Shown here piece after piece: positions 27,563 through 37,324 of a DNA stretch of 64,000 bases. The stretch is taken from contig NZ_KE650771.1 of NCBI RefSeq assembly GCF_000447295.1, positions 2,993,988-3,057,987 of the forward strand, given 5' to 3'. Under the pieces are notes generated by a model, which had not been told where the DNA came from, ran no database searches, and saw only the letters and a list, made by a program, of their open reading frames with translations. How positions within the stretch are numbered: the first letter of the stretch is position 1; every line of letters begins with the position of its first letter. The position numbers were made by a program, and so were the translations under genes. This stretch comes from Fischerella sp. PCC 9431 (GTDB lineage Bacteria; Cyanobacteriota; Cyanobacteriia; Cyanobacteriales; Nostocaceae).

Positions 27563-29860
27563 ATGACACCGGATATACTGATGACACCGGAGAGGATTTT
27601 CCTGGATGGAAAAACTTTTGTCCCCGCAGAACTACTACCTATACCTGAATGGCCTTCTGTAATTAGCGAAAAAGCGCAGTTGACGCTGACGGTGAAAGAC
27701 GATGACTTATTTTTAGTTACAGATACTCTAGGTAATATTTCTGCGTGTTCGCTCACGGAAGGCAACCCTAGCATGGGGCTATTTTGTGCTGACACCCGAT
27801 TTTTGAGCCGCTTAGAGTTGCAGATTGATGGGCGATCGCCTGTGTTATTAAGTAGTACTGCTGATAAGGGTTTTTCATTGTCAGTTTTATGTACTAATCC
27901 CAGAATCGATGATCGCCTCCAAGCTGATACAGTCGGGATTCGCCGAGAACTAGTTTTGAATGGCGCACTTTTTGAGGAAATAGAGGTTTCAAACTATAGC
28001 ACAAGTACAATCAATTTTGAACTGAGTATTAGCTTTGATGGCGATTTTGCTGATTTATTTGAAGTCAGAGGCTTTGGTAGAGAAAAGCGAGGTAAGCTTT
28101 TGCGTCTGATTGATCCGAATTTTGAGGAAGATACAGTAGCTTCCTTGGATGGTGCTTCGCCTCTCAAAATTCAACCTGCTGCATCCGACGATAAATCTTT
28201 AACACTGGCTTATCAGGGTGTGGATGGTTTGGTGATGGAATCGCGGATTAATTTCCAGCATCGACTACCCGATACTTTCAAAGGTTACACCGCAATTTGG
28301 CAGTTAGAGTTAGCATCCCACGAAAAACAAAAACTGGGCTATCGAGTCAATATGCTTACAAACAACAAGCCCAGTTCTACTGTCAGCGCTCCTGTGACCT
28401 TGGGTCAAGCAAAAGCTGCTGAGACAATGGAAGAGCAAAACTGGGTGCAACAAATTACACGTATTCGCACAGACGAAAAAGCTGTTGTCAATCGTGTAAT
28501 TGAACGCGCCGAGGAAGATATGTATTTGTTGCGTCAGTCTTTTGGCAAATATAAAACTGTGTCGGCGGGAGTACCTTGGTATTCAGCCTTATTTGGTCGG
28601 GATTCTATTATCACAGCTTCCCAAACCTTGATGTTAAATCCCGAAATCGCCAAAGAAACTCTGATTCTCTTGTCTCAATATCAAGGGAAAGTCGAGGATG
28701 AGTGGCGCGAAGAGGAACCAGGTAAAATTCTCCACGAATTACGTTTAGGAGAATTAGCTCGGTGTCAGGAAATTCCTCACACTCCTTACTACGGTACTGT
28801 TGATGCTACTCCTCTGTGGCTGATGCTATACGCCGAGTATTATGCATGGACACATGATACAGAAACCTTAGAATATTTGTGGCCGAATGCATTGGCGGCG
28901 ATGAATTGGATTGATCGCAACCTCAAAGCAACTGGCTACCTCAGCTATCAGCGTAAATCCAAACGTGGTTTAGCTAACCAAGGCTGGAAAGATTCTGGTG
29001 ATTGTATTGTTAATCGTAAAGGTGATTTAGCCAACGGCGCGATCGCTCTTTGTGAAGTGCAAGGTTATGTTTATGCAGCCAAAATGCGTTTGGCAGAAAT
29101 TGCTAGAATGAAAAAGCGTTTAGATTTATCAGATCTTTGGCTAGAAGAAGCTAGGAATCTCAAGCTGCGTTTCAATAGAGATTTTTGGATAGAAGACCAA
29201 GATTTCTGTGCTTTAGCTTTAGATGGAGATGGTAAACAAGTAGACAGTATTACCTCTAATCCTGGTCACTGTCTTCACCTGGGTATTTTTACACCAGAAA
29301 AAGCATATAGTGTAGCAGAACGCTTACGCGCACCTGATATGTTTAATGGCTGGGGGATTCGCACCCTTAGCAGCTTGTCACCTGCTTACAACCCAATGGG
29401 ATACCACATTGGTTCTGTCTGGCCTCATGATAATTCTTTGATTGCTATGGGATTGCGATCGCTCGGTTTAGTTGACCAAGCCTTGGAACTTTTTGAAGGT
29501 TTATTCGACATGACTAAAAAGCAGTCCTATCATCGTCCTCCAGAGTTGTTTTGCGGTTTCGAGCGTATCAGTGATGATAGTTCCCCTGTGCAGTATCCAG
29601 TTGCTTGTACACCCCAAGCTTGGGCGACTGGCACTATTTTTCAGTTACTGCATATGATAGTGAATCTAGTTCCAGATGCGCCCAACAACTGCTTGCGGAT
29701 TATCGATCCTGCTTTACCAGAGTCAATTCAACGCTTGTCACTGCACAATTTGCGAGTCGGTCCCACCATCCTTGATTTAGAATTTGAGCGTTCCGGTAAC
29801 ACCACAGCTTGCCGCGTCGCCAAGAAACGCGGTAATCTCCGAGTAGTAATCGAAGCTTAG
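27563..29860 (+). CDS. Amylo-alpha-1,6-glucosidase / glycogen debranching-type protein
   Basis: This 765-aa protein has an N-terminal beta-sandwich glycogen-debranching domain (~25-235, with FLSRLELQIDG and ELSISFDGDFADLFEVRG). A C-terminal (alpha/alpha)6 barrel (~290-750) follows, with PWYSALFGRDSIITA, GQGWKDSGD-like NQGWKDSGDC and the HIGSVWPHDNSLIAMG active-site region. It is the bacterial/archaeal amylo-1,6-glucosidase type, distinct from the GH13 GlgX debranching enzyme. The substrate may be glycogen stubs or other glucans. The ATG at 27563 is used; another in-frame ATG at 27581 would drop six residues. Confidence 0.88.
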   Translation: MTPDILMTPERIFLDGKTFVPAELLPIPEWPSVISEKAQLTLTVKDDDLFLVTDTLGNISACSLTEGNPSMGLFCADTRFLSRLELQIDGRSPVLLSSTADKGFSLSVLCTNPRIDDRLQADTVGIRRELVLNGALFEEIEVSNYSTSTINFELSISFDGDFADLFEVRGFGREKRGKLLRLIDPNFEEDTVASLDGASPLKIQPAASDDKSLTLAYQGVDGLVMESRINFQHRLPDTFKGYTAIWQLELASHEKQKLGYRVNMLTNNKPSSTVSAPVTLGQAKAAETMEEQNWVQQITRIRTDEKAVVNRVIERAEEDMYLLRQSFGKYKTVSAGVPWYSALFGRDSIITASQTLMLNPEIAKETLILLSQYQGKVEDEWREEEPGKILHELRLGELARCQEIPHTPYYGTVDATPLWLMLYAEYYAWTHDTETLEYLWPNALAAMNWIDRNLKATGYLSYQRKSKRGLANQGWKDSGDCIVNRKGDLANGAIALCEVQGYVYAAKMRLAEIARMKKRLDLSDLWLEEARNLKLRFNRDFWIEDQDFCALALDGDGKQVDSITSNPGHCLHLGIFTPEKAYSVAERLRAPDMFNGWGIRTLSSLSPAYNPMGYHIGSVWPHDNSLIAMGLRSLGLVDQALELFEGLFDMTKKQSYHRPPELFCGFERISDDSSPVQYPVACTPQAWATGTIFQLLHMIVNLVPDAPNNCLRIIDPALPESIQRLSLHNLRVGPTILDLEFERSGNTTACRVAKKRGNLRVVIEA

Positions 29861-29871
29861 ACTACAGAAGA

Positions 29872-29974
29872 ACTTAAGGGTTAGGGCTCAGGAACTAAGG
29901 ACTAGGGGCTAGGGGCTAGGAAATAGGGACTATATTCTTACCCAATCCCGGATCCCCGATCCCCGATCCCCAAT
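29872..29974. repeat. STRR: G-rich and C-rich heptamer blocks
   Basis: (ACTAGGGGCTAGGGG)-type repeats at about 29900-29930 and (GATCCCC)n at 29949-29974. They sit between two convergent genes. Confidence 0.7.
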
Positions 29975-30304
29975 CTACCCTTCCTCTTGAGTTTCTCTTT
30001 TCTGTCCTGGAGAAGATTCGTAAAGAGCATCAAGTTGTTGACGAGCATCATCGACGTTGATAGAACGCATCACTAACAAGGGTTCTTTAATTAGATTGCC
30101 AGAACTATCTAACAATTCTGGATGAGGTGTGAGTCCCTTTCTTGATGTTATATGGGGATAGTTACCTTGGTTCGCCATCGACGAGTACCTGGCTGGATAA
30201 CTCCGGTCTCTATCAAAACTGAACATAATTAAATTGCGAATTAAGTTGCCAACAGCGATAAAAGCAAGAATTGTAAAAGCCAGAATATAAAGTAGATGTA
30301 ACAT
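29975..30304 (-). CDS. DUF2973 membrane-anchored protein (109 aa)
   Basis: One N-terminal transmembrane helix (MLHLLYILAFTILAFIAVGN) is followed by a soluble tail with HITSRKGLTPHPELLD and LLVMRSINVDDARQQLDALY, the cyanobacterial DUF2973 pattern. The start at 30304 is supported by CTGGAGGAAAACCCG before the ATG; the seven residues upstream in frame (MLLEENP) cover that ribosome-binding site. The next gene upstream is DUF2605, as often seen in cyanobacteria. The function is unknown. Confidence 0.82.
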   Translation of the reverse strand: MLHLLYILAFTILAFIAVGNLIRNLIMFSFDRDRSYPARYSSMANQGNYPHITSRKGLTPHPELLDSSGNLIKEPLLVMRSINVDDARQQLDALYESSPGQKRETQEEG

Positions 30305-30520
30305 CGGGTTTTCCTCCAGGAGCAAAATTTTTTAAAATCATTTATGACAACGATTTGTTTTGCCTAGTTTTGAGCAAAAACTATGGCAAACCACCAAAAA
30401 CTCTGTTTATGCGCCTATGTTTGCGGTCTTAATTTGAAAATCAAAAATCTCAGTGTCTTATAAGTTACATAACTCACTCAAGTAAGAAATGTTGTTAAAG
30501 GTTTTATTCACTTCTGTTAT

Positions 30521-30859
30521 TTATATACCGTCTTCTTGTGGTGAATTTGCATGTTCAGTGCGGAAATACATCGCCACTTTCCAGCATTGCGATAACAATT
30601 GATGCCAAGGCATTAAGGTTGCCATATCAATCCCAACTTGCCCTTCTGTTGCAGTGAACAGCATCTTAGCTGTGTTCACCTCTTCTTGGGCTTGCTTGAC
30701 TCGCTCTAGCAAAGCAGATTGCTCGTGGCTACTCAGAAAATTCAGTCGCTCTTTTTCCAGCAAGTTGCGCGATCGCGTGAACCAATACTGAAAATCTTCT
30801 AACAATGGTTGCAAAACTGTCTTCAGCAACTCAGGCTCCGGTAAATTTGAGTCTCGCAT
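30521..30859 (-). CDS. DUF2605 protein (112 aa)
   Basis: A small soluble helical protein: NLPEPELLKTVLQPLLEDF, then WFTRSRNLLEKERLNFLSS and MPWHQLLSQCWKV. This is the cyanobacterial DUF2605 pattern. The start is set at MRDSNLPEPE (30859); a frame extension of seven residues to 30880 is possible. It shares strand with the DUF2973 gene 216 bases downstream. The function is unknown. Confidence 0.8.
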   Translation of the reverse strand: MRDSNLPEPELLKTVLQPLLEDFQYWFTRSRNLLEKERLNFLSSHEQSALLERVKQAQEEVNTAKMLFTATEGQVGIDMATLMPWHQLLSQCWKVAMYFRTEHANSPQEDGI

Positions 30860-31364
30860 AATTGACAAGCATATTTCCAACTTTATTACTAATATTAACG
30901 TTATTTACGATTCTTAACATTTAAAATATATCACTCTTGAGTAACAATCTTGTAAATTATTGTATTTTAAATTACATATTAATATTATATATAGATGCAA
31001 AAATTTTGGTACACATCCTTAAGGCAGATCAAATTAGGATAATTTAAATATTTTTTAAGTATTTAGGGAAAATAGAAATAAGATTAAGTAATAAAGATTA
31101 AAAACATAAAGCCTCCAAAATTTATATAAAAACTCATCTGTGGATCGGGGGTCAGGGATTAGGGATCAGGGATCGGCAATTATTTAATTATTATTTGTCT
31201 TAATTTTCTAATCTTTAATCCCTGATTATTTCTCTAAATTCCCAATCCCAATCCCCAATCCCCGTTACCCAATCCCCGATCCCTGATCCCCAATTCCCTC
31301 AAGGTCGCTAATATATATGTCAGTCCTCTTAGTTGAAAATTACTTGTAAATAATTACTTCGCCA
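30860..31364. other. Intergenic region with facing STRR blocks upstream of thrS
   Basis: A G-rich heptamer block (GGGATCAGGGATCGG, 31142-31176) faces a C-rich block (CCCCAATCCCCGTTACCCAA and on, 31241-31299). They are close to complementary and could form a long stem 65 bases before the thrS start. The rest is AT-rich without ORFs. Confidence 0.65.
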
Positions 31365-33215
31365 ATGGATCAGCAGCCAATGTCGCCTTCTGAACAATCG
31401 AGTCCATCAGAACAAGTAGAGAAAAAAATTTATTTACCACGCACTAGCCAATCAGAAAACTTAAAAAAAATTCGTCACACCACATCTCACGTTATGGCGA
31501 TGGCGGTGCAAAAGCTGTTTCCCAAGGCACAAGTTACAATTGGTCCGTGGATTGAAAACGGCTTTTACTACGATTTTGATAGTCCAGAAGCATTTACCGA
31601 TAAGGATCTCAAAGCCATCAAAAAAGAGATGGATAAGATTATCAATCGTAAATTGCCAGTAGTTAGAGAAGAAATTAGTCGAGAAGAAGCTGAACGCCGG
31701 ATTAAGGAAATTAACGAACCTTATAAGTTAGAAATTTTGGCGGATATCAAAGAAGAACCGATAACAATCTATCACTTGGGTGATGACTGGTGGGATTTGT
31801 GTGCTGGACCGCATGTGGAAAACACCAAGGAGTTAAACCCCAAAGCTATTGATTTAGAAAGTGTTGCAGGTGCTTACTGGCGTGGGGACGAAACCAAAGC
31901 ACAGCTACAGCGCATCTACGGGACTGCATGGGAAAACCCAGAACAGCTAACAGAGTACAAGCGGCGTAAAGAAGAAGCATTACGACGCGATCACCGTAAA
32001 TTAGGTAAAGAACTGGGATTATTTATCTTTTCCGACTTAGTAGGGCCGGGATTACCATTATGGACACCCAAAGGAACCTTACTACGGAGTATTCTAGAAG
32101 AATTTCTCAAGCAAGAGCAAATCAAACGCGGCTATCAGCCAGTGATCACTCCCCACATCGGTAGAGTCGATTTATTCAAAACTTCTGGCCATTGGCAGAA
32201 GTATAAAGAAGACTTATTCCCGATGATGGCAGAAAACGAAGAAGCAGCGAACCATGAGCAAGGCTTTGTTCTCAAAGCCATGAATTGTCCTTTTCACATC
32301 CAAATATATAAGAGCGAATTGCGTTCTTATCGAGAGTTACCGATACGGTTGGCGGAATTTGGTACTGTCTACCGCTTCGAGCAATCTGGGGAATTGGGCG
32401 GTTTAACGCGGGTGCGAGGCTTTACTCAGGACGATGCTCACATATTTGTGACCCCAGAGCAACTAGACAGCGAATTCCTCAACGTAGTGGATTTAATCTT
32501 GTCAGTGATTAAAACTCTCAAGCTTGATCAGAATTTTAAAGCGCGGTTGAGTTTTCGTGATCCGACTAGCGATAAATATATTGGTTCAGATGAAGCTTGG
32601 GACAAAGCTGAAAGCGCCATTCGTCGCGCTGTTGAAACTTTGGGAATGGATCACTTTGAGGGAATTGGTGAGGCTGCTTTTTACGGTCCCAAACTAGATT
32701 TTATCGTCCGCGATGCTCTAGAGCGCGAGTGGCAGTTGGGAACTGTGCAAGTAGATTATAACTTGCCAGAAAGGTTTGATTTGGAATACGTCGCTGAAGA
32801 CGGTTCTCGTAAACGTCCAGTGATGATTCACCGTGCGCCTTTCGGTTCCTTAGAAAGACTTATCGGTATTTTAATCGAAGAATATGCTGGAGATTTTCCT
32901 TTGTGGTTAGCACCAGTACAAGCTAGATTATTGCCAGTCAGCGAAGTGCAACTCGATTTTGCCAAAGAAGTAGTAGCCAAAATGAGAGCTATAGGTATTC
33001 GAGCAGAAGTTGATACCAGTGGCGATCGCCTGGGTAAACTCATTCGCAACGCCGAAAAAGAAAAGATCCCCATCATGGCCGTAATCGGCGCCAAAGAAGT
33101 AGAAACTAATTCTTTGAGCATCCGTACTCGTGCAAATGGTGAATTAGGGACTATACCTGTGGACGAAGTTTTAGATAAAATTAAGGAATCGATCAAAAAC
33201 TTCGAGAATTTTTAA
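31365..33215 (+). CDS. thrS: Threonine-tRNA ligase
   Basis: Charges tRNA-Thr. The 616-aa protein begins with a short Ser/Pro/Gln-rich leader and goes straight to the N2 editing domain (RHTTSHVMAMAVQKLFP, and DWWDLCAGPHV). It thus lacks the N-terminal TGS domain of E. coli ThrRS, as is usual in cyanobacteria. The class II core has PLWTPKGTLLRS, the zinc-site Cys in KAMNCPFH, FGTVYRFEQSGELGGLTRVRGF and HRAPFGSLERLIGIL. The anticodon-binding domain forms the last ~100 residues. The leader repeats could affect expression. A toxin-antitoxin pair follows at once. Confidence 0.96.
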   Translation: MDQQPMSPSEQSSPSEQVEKKIYLPRTSQSENLKKIRHTTSHVMAMAVQKLFPKAQVTIGPWIENGFYYDFDSPEAFTDKDLKAIKKEMDKIINRKLPVVREEISREEAERRIKEINEPYKLEILADIKEEPITIYHLGDDWWDLCAGPHVENTKELNPKAIDLESVAGAYWRGDETKAQLQRIYGTAWENPEQLTEYKRRKEEALRRDHRKLGKELGLFIFSDLVGPGLPLWTPKGTLLRSILEEFLKQEQIKRGYQPVITPHIGRVDLFKTSGHWQKYKEDLFPMMAENEEAANHEQGFVLKAMNCPFHIQIYKSELRSYRELPIRLAEFGTVYRFEQSGELGGLTRVRGFTQDDAHIFVTPEQLDSEFLNVVDLILSVIKTLKLDQNFKARLSFRDPTSDKYIGSDEAWDKAESAIRRAVETLGMDHFEGIGEAAFYGPKLDFIVRDALEREWQLGTVQVDYNLPERFDLEYVAEDGSRKRPVMIHRAPFGSLERLIGILIEEYAGDFPLWLAPVQARLLPVSEVQLDFAKEVVAKMRAIGIRAEVDTSGDRLGKLIRNAEKEKIPIMAVIGAKEVETNSLSIRTRANGELGTIPVDEVLDKIKESIKNFENF

Positions 33216-33280
33216 CAATGTATTAGGTGGGCATTGCCCACTTGTCTATATTGCAATATAAATTAATTAGAAATTACATT

Positions 33281-33469
33281 ATGAGTTCTACAAAACAAAA
33301 GATACAATCTCTTTTGAACCAATTACCCGATAATTGTTCTATAGAAGATGTCCAATATCATTTGTACGTCATTGAAAAAGTCCGGCGCGGTTTAGAAGTA
33401 GCCGAACATCAAGCAACCAGAACCCTAAGTGAGGCCGAAGAACGATTGAACAAATGGCTTATCAAGTAG
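33281..33469 (+). CDS. Putative antitoxin of a ParE-type pair (62 aa)
   Basis: The sequence MSSTKQKIQSLLNQLPDNCS is followed by IEDVQYHLYVIEKVRRGLEVA and a charged amphipathic helix. The pattern is that of the addiction-module component usually upstream of RelE/ParE toxins in cyanobacteria. The ATG at 33281 follows AATTAGAAATTACATT with no strong ribosome-binding site. Its 3' end overlaps the toxin start by 16 bases, so the two are translationally coupled. Confidence 0.75.
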   Translation: MSSTKQKIQSLLNQLPDNCSIEDVQYHLYVIEKVRRGLEVAEHQATRTLSEAEERLNKWLIK

Positions 33470-33753
33470 AATGGTCTCCCAAAGCATTAGATGATGTAGA
33501 AGCAATTGCCACATATATAGCTCGTGACTCGGCTTCCTATGCTGCGACAGTAGTCAAGAAAATACTTGACACAACAAGTAACTTAAGCAAGGAACCTTTT
33601 TCTGGTCGCATTGTACCAGAGTTCGGTAACGATAATGTCAGAGAACATTTGGCATACAGCTATCGAATCATCTATCACATTCAGGGAGATATTGTTACTG
33701 TTGCCGCAGTGATTTACGGAAAGAAGCTACTCGATAAATTTGAAATCGACTAA
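33454..33753 (+). CDS. RelE/ParE-family toxin (99 aa)
   Basis: The sequence MAYQVEWSPKALDDVEAIAT followed by YIARDSASYA, then GRIVPEFGNDNVREHLAYSYRIIYHI, is typical of ParE/RelE-like plasmid-stabilisation toxins. The conserved Arg-rich strand and the YRIIY core are present. RelE members cut ribosome-bound mRNA and ParE members poison gyrase; the sequence does not decide between them. It overlaps the antitoxin by 16 bases and is followed by a strong hairpin terminator. Confidence 0.85.
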   Translation: MAYQVEWSPKALDDVEAIATYIARDSASYAATVVKKILDTTSNLSKEPFSGRIVPEFGNDNVREHLAYSYRIIYHIQGDIVTVAAVIYGKKLLDKFEID

Positions 33754-33815
33754 ACAGGATAGCCTATGAGTTAAATCAAAAAACCCAAGAGATTTTTTCA
33801 AACTCAAGCAAAAAT

Positions 33816-33866
33816 GCAACCGGGTAAATACAGACAAAAAACCCATCTGTATTTATCCGGTTTTGC
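33816..33866 (+). terminator. Strong intrinsic terminator after the toxin gene
   Basis: CCGGGTAAATACAGA pairs with TCTGTATTTATCCGG (one G-T wobble), extended by GCAA/TTGC, and is followed by TTTTGCTTTGTTTTT. It can also serve the convergent solute-binding-protein gene. Confidence 0.7.
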
Positions 33867-33933
33867 TTTGTTTTTATTGAAGCCAGAAAACAACAAACTT
33901 TATCCCAAAACCTTCATTCCCCATTTCCTTTAA

Positions 33934-35235
33934 CTATTGACGGTTATTCCACTCTTGTGCTGCATCTTCCACGGCTTTATCCAATGTCTTCTCATCTAAC
34001 ATTGCTGCTTGCAAGTTCTCATAAATTGCTTTTTGCAGGATATTGAAATTTTTCAAAGTAGGTGTTAGCACTTCTGCTTGTTGCATTTGACTCGCACTGA
34101 TCGCCCTAGCTTTATCTATTGTGGGAGCGTTTGCTGGTACATCCTTAAAATAGCTATCAGATAACGCCTTGACTGTGGAAGGTAAAACATTTGCTTGTTT
34201 AGCAAAGGCTAGCTGATTTTGATCATTGGTGAGAAATAGGGCAAATTTGACAGCTGCGTCTGGTTGTTTGGTGTCGCGAGGGATAACTATATTCATCACA
34301 GCGACATTTTTCTTACCTGTTTCGCCAGTAATTTGAGGTGCTATGGCTGAAACTTTGGCGATCGCAGGTGCATTATTGGCAATTTGTTTTAGAAATTCTG
34401 GTCCAGAAGCTAGTAAGGCTGTTTCTCCAGATTGATATAACTCGATTGCATGACGATGCCCTTGTGTCAATACTTCTTTTGGCAGTAGACCTTTTTTGTA
34501 AAGATCTACCCAATACTGAAATGCTGCTTTACCTTGAGGAGAATTAAAAGCTGCTTTACCTTCAGTGTCAACTAGAGTAACTCCCATCTGCACAAAAGAT
34601 TCTAAAACTTCACCAGAATCTTGCGGCACAAAAGTTACAAAAAATGCATACTTACCAGTTTTATCTTTAACTTGTTGGGCAACTTGTGCCAATTCAGTAT
34701 AAGTAGTTGGAGGCTTATTAATACCTGCCTGTTTTAATAAATCAGTGTTATAAATAGTTAGCCGTGTGGTGAGATACCAGGGTATTCCAAAACTCTTACC
34801 ATTCAGCGTACTAGCTTTCCATATATTTGGCAGATATGAAGACTGTACTTGATTTGAGACTTTTGTATCTAAATCTAACCAAGCGTTTCTACTTGCTAAT
34901 TGAGATGCAAAATCTGGATTTAAGTTCACAACATCAGGTGGCGTTTTTGCGGAGACAGCTGTTAAAATTTTGTTTTCCATTTCCGCCCAAGGTATATCCA
35001 CCCAGTTAACCTTTATACCTGAATTTTGTGATTCAAAAGTCGCAATTAGGCTTTGGAAGTAGTCGGTAAATTGAGGTTTGAGTTGCATAGTCCAAAACTC
35101 AATTTTTGCGGCTCCTGAAGACGCCTGTTTTGTGCTTGGGTTAACGTTACCTGTGCTACAACTGACAATCCAACTTGTCAATAAACCAACTAACGCCCAA
35201 ACAGTGAATCTTTTGAATGTTTGAATTTGAATCAT
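33934..35235 (-). CDS. ABC sugar-type solute-binding lipoprotein
   Basis: A 433-aa extracellular solute-binding protein family 1 member. The N-terminal signal ends in a lipobox-like SWIVSC with Cys near residue 26, so it is probably an envelope-anchored lipoprotein. The mature domain has KIEFWTMQLKPQFTDYFQ and PDVVNLNPDFASQLASR, typical of MalE/UgpB-like binding proteins. The ligand is probably a sugar or glycerophosphodiester, not decidable here. No permease or ATPase gene is adjacent. It is divergent from pilM with a 70-base gap. Confidence 0.87.
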   Translation of the reverse strand: MIQIQTFKRFTVWALVGLLTSWIVSCSTGNVNPSTKQASSGAAKIEFWTMQLKPQFTDYFQSLIATFESQNSGIKVNWVDIPWAEMENKILTAVSAKTPPDVVNLNPDFASQLASRNAWLDLDTKVSNQVQSSYLPNIWKASTLNGKSFGIPWYLTTRLTIYNTDLLKQAGINKPPTTYTELAQVAQQVKDKTGKYAFFVTFVPQDSGEVLESFVQMGVTLVDTEGKAAFNSPQGKAAFQYWVDLYKKGLLPKEVLTQGHRHAIELYQSGETALLASGPEFLKQIANNAPAIAKVSAIAPQITGETGKKNVAVMNIVIPRDTKQPDAAVKFALFLTNDQNQLAFAKQANVLPSTVKALSDSYFKDVPANAPTIDKARAISASQMQQAEVLTPTLKNFNILQKAIYENLQAAMLDEKTLDKAVEDAAQEWNNRQ

Positions 35236-35305
35236 TGTGCTGATAGTTTTTCAGTTAAACCGGGGTATTTAAACTCTTCAATTTAGCATTTATGCGGGCA
35301 AAACA

Positions 35306-36412
35306 GTGGTTAAAAGCATCAACAATCTGTTTAGCAAATCTAAGGACGGAGTTGGCATCGAACTTGCACCACAATGTGTAAATGTCGCTCGTTTACGCAA
35401 ACAACGCCAAGGTCTGAAACTAGACGCTTTTACATCAGTGGCTGTTCCAGAAGGTGTTTTTGTCGATGGCCAAATTGCTGATCCTCCAGCAATGGCACAA
35501 CTTATCCAGCAGGCACTTACAGAAAGTAAAATCAAAGCTTTTCGGGTTGCTACTGCTGTTACAGGACGAGATTCAATTGTACGTCTCATACCCGTTCCAT
35601 CAGAATTAGATGATAAAGAACTGCGCGAGATGGTGCTAAACCACGAAGCAGGTTTATATTTACCTTATCCTCGTGAAGAAGCTGATGTAGATTATCAGAA
35701 ACTTGGCTACTTTGTAGACGAGGATGGAATTGAAAAAGTACAAGTGTTACTGGTTGCAACTCGTAAGGAAATCACTGATACATATATAAGTACATTCGAG
35801 CAGGCAGGATTGCAAATTGATGTATTAGAAATCAATTCTTTTGCACTAATTCGGACAATCCGTGACCAGTTGCGGCCATATGGGCCACAAGAAGCAGCAG
35901 TTTTAGTCGATATAGAATTTGATAATACAGAAATTGCCATCATTGTCAACGGAGTACCGCAATTTTCGCGTACAGTTCCTCTGGGAACGAATCAAATGCA
36001 AATAGCACTAGCCAGAGCAATGAGCTTACCTGCATCACGAGATATTGACTTGTTGCAGGGGATGACTATTCCTCTCAATACCACAGAAGGTGCAAAAACA
36101 GGTGTTACCGAAGCAAATCCCGGTGTAGCAGCAATGATGCGGGTGTTGGGAGAACTCATAGATGAATTGCGTCGTTCCATCGATTTTTATCTCAACCAAA
36201 GCGAAAACTTAGAAGTAGCCCAGATTTTTTTAGCAGGTCCAGGTGGAGGATTAGCACAGCTGGATGAATTCTTCACGCAAAGATTAAGTTTACCTACCTC
36301 TCAAATAGATCCAATCGGATCTTTATCTTTGGAAGTTGACGAAGAAAAGTTTCCCACCATGCAACGTCCTGGATTAGGAATAGTACTCGGTCTTGGGATG
36401 CGTTCAGTGTGA
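35306..36412 (+). CDS. pilM: Type IV pilus assembly protein PilM
   Basis: An actin-like cytoplasmic ATPase that binds the PilN N-terminus and links the pilus motor to the envelope complex. The 368-aa protein shows GVGIELAPQCVNVARLRKQ, VTGRDSIVRLIPVP, VDIEFDNTEIAIIV and IFLAGPGGGLAQLDEFF, the actin-fold motifs of PilM. The start codon is GTG at 35306 (GTG GTT AAA AGC). It is first in the pilM-N-O-Q cluster, with a 147-base gap to pilN holding an AGTTATC heptamer repeat. Confidence 0.93.
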   Translation: MVKSINNLFSKSKDGVGIELAPQCVNVARLRKQRQGLKLDAFTSVAVPEGVFVDGQIADPPAMAQLIQQALTESKIKAFRVATAVTGRDSIVRLIPVPSELDDKELREMVLNHEAGLYLPYPREEADVDYQKLGYFVDEDGIEKVQVLLVATRKEITDTYISTFEQAGLQIDVLEINSFALIRTIRDQLRPYGPQEAAVLVDIEFDNTEIAIIVNGVPQFSRTVPLGTNQMQIALARAMSLPASRDIDLLQGMTIPLNTTEGAKTGVTEANPGVAAMMRVLGELIDELRRSIDFYLNQSENLEVAQIFLAGPGGGLAQLDEFFTQRLSLPTSQIDPIGSLSLEVDEEKFPTMQRPGLGIVLGLGMRSV

Positions 36413-36457
36413 GGATTGAGCATTGATTGGGACAAGGAGGACACGGGGGACAACTAA

Positions 36458-36481
36458 TCAGTTATCAGTTATCAGTTATCA
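36458..36481. repeat. STRR: (AGTTATC)3 between pilM and pilN
   Basis: Three tandem copies of AGTTATC inside the operon, followed by a GTTAACTGTTAAC repeat. These may affect mRNA folding between the two genes. Confidence 0.75.
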
Positions 36482-36559
36482 AATTAAACTGGTCACTGTT
36501 AACTGTTAACTAATTCATGCCCAATGCCAGATCCCCTATCCATTGACAAGTAACGAAAA

Positions 36560-37324
36560 ATGTATAGTTTAGATATTAATTTTCTTAAAGATCGCCCAAA
36601 TTTTCCGAAAAAAACTGGAAAAAGGGCAAATATAGCGATAAATACAGATAATTTAACGCCTGTGTTTATTGGGATGGGAGTTGGTGTAATTTTCCCTGCT
36701 TTGATAGCAGTTGGTTTATGGTTCTTGCAAGCAAAAAATGCTGAGTTAGAGCAAACAATCGCCCAATTGGAACAGGAAAACCAAAGCTTAGATGCTCAGA
36801 TAGGCAATATTAACAAAATTAAGGAACAAACCAACAAAGTCAAGGCGGAAACACAATCTTTAGTGACTGTATTTGATCAAATTCGTCCTTGGTCTGCAAT
36901 GTTAGAAGATTTGCGCGATCGCATTCCAGCCACAGTCCAAATAGAAAACGTCAAGCAAATTCCACCACCTGCTGCTGTTGAGGGACAGCCACCACCAAAT
37001 CCAGCCGGAGGAATAGAAATTACAGGTTTGGCTCGCTCTTTTAATGATGTCAACGATTTTTTGCTGACTCTACAACAATCTCGTTTCTTTAAAGCCAGTG
37101 AAGCCAAAATAATTTCCACAGAACTAGTAGATGCACCAATAAAAAATACTGGTAGTCAAACCGGTGTAACAATTAAACCACCAAAAGTAGCTAAATACAC
37201 TATTCAAACCAGCCTCAGCGATATCCCAGCCTCAGAACTAATTCGCGAATTAGAACAAAAAGGCACAGTGGGATTAGTCGCACGTATTCGTAGTTTGCAA
37301 AAAACAGGAGTCATTCAAAAATGA
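36560..37324 (+). CDS. pilN: Type IV pilus assembly protein PilN
   Basis: This 254-aa inner-membrane protein begins MYSLDINFLKDRPNF, matching the conserved INLLP-type PilM-binding N-terminus. One transmembrane helix lies at ~35-55, then a coiled coil (AQLEQENQSLDAQIGNI, ~65-95) and a ferredoxin-like periplasmic domain. The stop overlaps the pilO start (ATGA, 37321-37324), which implies translational coupling. Confidence 0.9.
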   Translation: MYSLDINFLKDRPNFPKKTGKRANIAINTDNLTPVFIGMGVGVIFPALIAVGLWFLQAKNAELEQTIAQLEQENQSLDAQIGNINKIKEQTNKVKAETQSLVTVFDQIRPWSAMLEDLRDRIPATVQIENVKQIPPPAAVEGQPPPNPAGGIEITGLARSFNDVNDFLLTLQQSRFFKASEAKIISTELVDAPIKNTGSQTGVTIKPPKVAKYTIQTSLSDIPASELIRELEQKGTVGLVARIRSLQKTGVIQK

